From Triglochin maritima (Eukaryota; Streptophyta; Magnoliopsida; Alismatales; Juncaginaceae): a DNA stretch of 64,000 nucleotides. Every line of letters begins with the position of its first letter. The stretch's first letter is position 1. The DNA is taken from contig OY821779.1 of NCBI GenBank assembly GCA_963682175.1, positions 6,956,501 through 7,020,500 of the forward strand, read 5' to 3'. The notes below the pieces were generated by a model. The model saw only the letters and a list, made by a program, of their open reading frames with translations, did no database searches and had not been told where the DNA came from. The position numbers were made by a program, and so were the translations under genes. Shown piece by piece: positions 62,308 through 64,000 of the stretch.

Positions 62308-63104
62308 GGGCACCATTAACCCCAACCCTATTTTTTCCTCCAACTCAGTTTCTTTCTCCGTCACGTCAGCAAAAAATATTATGCAACCCACCACCCAACT
62401 CAACCCATTTTTCACTTCTTAACCCCAACCCCACTTTCAACACTCTCTCTCTCATCCACATAAATTTTTTTACCTCATTTTTTATTTCATCACAAAAACT
62501 ACTAAATAATTTATTTCTACAGTAACTTAATCTAATTAAATTATGCTAATTACCAAAAAAAGTAGATTTAATAGTGACCACTCAAACGGGTCGGTCGGGG
62601 TCTCGCTCACCAGTGAGCGAGCGACGTTCCACCTCGCCGGTGAGGTGGCGGGGGTGGCAAGGGGGCAGCGCCCCCTGGAGATTTTTTATTTTTGAGATTT
62701 TTATTAGTAATTGTTTGCCGATTTTTTGGGTTACTAATACGTTTTTGGGTGAACCTGAGTAAATTCATGTGTTCTATTTTACTAGGTAATTTTCTTTAAT
62801 TACTTATTTATTTTTACTAATTTTGATTAATTATTTATATTTATTTTACTAATTTTCATTAATTATTTTCGTTTATTTTAATTTTCATAAATTAATTCTA
62901 ATTATATAAAAACATATACATATCAATTAAATATTATTTAACAAATAAAAAAATCTAATTTTTAATCTTTATTTAAAATAAAATAAAAAAATTTGGGCCA
63001 ACCCGGGTTGGCCACGTGGCCGACCTGGGCAGCCCCCCGTTAAGGGGCCAGGGGTCGAGTCGAGACCCGACCCGACCCCAAAAGGTCATCCGTTAAGGAT
63101 GACC
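62308..63104. mobile_element. TIR element with TAA duplication, 797 bp
   Basis: Left GGGCACCATTAAC and right complement GGTCATCCTTAAC, flanked by TAA (62305-62307, 63105-63107). It has the same end pattern and internal style (CACGTCAGC near the left, GC-rich patches with inverted CGAGC/GCTCG blocks) as the element at 24862-25826. No transposase. Confidence 0.5.
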
Positions 63105-63722
63105 TAATAGATTTTCAAGAATGTTGGAGAACATGCATCCAAATAATGCCTAAGTTTGTTACCAAAAAATATTTTCTTAATTCTGGATGTGATGATTTTC
63201 AAATTTTGTGATTTTACGTTAGAAAACCTACGACCTGGATTTTCACATCCGAATTTTGAATTTATTTTATCAAGAAATCTAATTTAGTGTCAACATATTC
63301 TAAGGTAACGAGTCTCTTCTCGCGTATTAACAATTTAAGTACGTCACGTATTTCAAGCAAATGAGGATATGTATTAAACTATCGCATATTTTTAAAATAC
63401 GATTCAATTTTTAGTGTTGCAAGTCAATCTCAAATTGTCAACGCAACCTGCAAGCATGCATTACACTACATAAGTGATAAGCCAAATCACTAGAATTTTG
63501 CAGGCAAGTTATAACTCATGAGAAATTTATTTCAGAGACAAATTCATTATACATTGGTAGGATGAATATGAAGAGCACTTTGATCTGAATCAAGAACAAT
63601 AACATTATAACAAGTACATATCCATGATTTCACTTAAAATTTCCAGCAAAACAAACCCAAGAAAATGGCCTGAAATTTTTAGTACATTATGCAATTCATA
63701 TGATTTCGTCAAACACAATCCA
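63105..63722. other. intergenic, nothing recognised
   Basis: AT-rich sequence without a gene-like frame. It may be the 3' flank of the candidate gene at the right edge. Confidence 0.4.
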
Positions 63723-63902
63723 TTAAATTACAGTTGTATGTTGCATATCTTTCAACAACCATTTCGAAAGGAACATCTATAGGATAACCAACACCATGGA
63801 GACAAATAAAAAATAATTGAAATATGAACAAAACCTCAATGTAGCATGACAAACCTTACTAGCTCGCTCTTTTTTCGACAAAATGCCAACTAAGCCGAAA
63901 AC
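63723..63902 (-). CDS. candidate last two exons of an unrecognised gene
   Basis: On the minus strand 63855-63902 reads VFGLVGILSKKERASK between a TTTATGTAG acceptor and a GTTTGT donor. After a 78-bp intron, 63723-63776 reads MFLSKWLLKDMQHTTVI and stops (acceptor CCTATAG). The phases join. The family is not recognised, and the exons are short enough to be chance, so this is tentative. The remaining exons would lie right of the window. Confidence 0.33.
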
Positions 63903-64000
63903 CTACATAAATTAAAGGCTAACTTTGCAGTCACTGAATTCTTCCGATTCATTTACCAATGGTAACATACCAATCATCATGAAGATTATAATTCAAAAAA

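Overview
This window is nuclear DNA from a flowering plant, probably a eudicot. The evidence is AT-rich intergenic DNA, genes split by many GT-AG introns, and plant-specific gene families (an ARFB1-type GTPase, a PDZ-rubredoxin plastid protein, a SYP6-type SNARE). The species cannot be read from the sequence. Five host genes are recognisable: a 3' part of an ARFB1A-like small GTPase (+, 311-4557), ENH1-like PDZ/rubredoxin (-, 6778-11537), SYP61-like Qc-SNARE (-, 13080-18158), mitochondrial ribosomal protein mL41 (-, 21187-23068) and COPII coat protein SEC23 (-, 38682-50563). Their exons were assembled by reading splice sites and checking that the phases join; all remain open. ARFB1A, SYP61 and SEC23 all belong to membrane trafficking, but nothing suggests a co-regulated cluster. 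Two short candidate exons of an unrecognised minus-strand gene lie at the right edge.

Between and inside these genes the window is a nest of mobile elements, many with a readable target-site duplication (TSD). A 2.15-kb solo LTR (TSD ATCAC) sits in the last intron of ENH1. Several hAT-type elements with 8-bp TSDs lie at 18.6, 27.5, 28.5, 35.9 and 37.9 kb. The one at 28500-35208 carries what looks like exon 1 of cytosolic malate dehydrogenase. A young 5.3-kb non-autonomous copia-type LTR retrotransposon (28820-34150, TSD CAAAC) has inserted into it. That retrotransposon keeps LTRs, primer site, polypurine tract and a partial gag but has no pol. A solo LTR of the same family lies at 59253-60751. 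RTE-type LINE pieces lie in introns of ARFB1A and SEC23.

The right third is dominated by a 10.4-kb Mutator-like element (50793-61200; 9-bp TSD with one mismatch). It holds a FAR1-type transposase pseudogene (+) and a convergent plant-mobile-domain/Ulp1-protease pseudogene (-). It also holds three large arrays of a 21-bp minisatellite with core TTCCTTTTTAAG. One array fills an intron of the transposase gene, one fills an intron of the Ulp1 gene, and one lies between the two stop codons. In both introns the repeat has the same orientation relative to transcription. This is the most unusual structure in the window.

Other notable signals are a 10-bp palindrome CGGTCGACCG, present 13 times in one LTR family and 7 times in each LTR of another, and initiator-tRNA anticodon-arm look-alikes at the LTR end and in the leader of the copia-type element.
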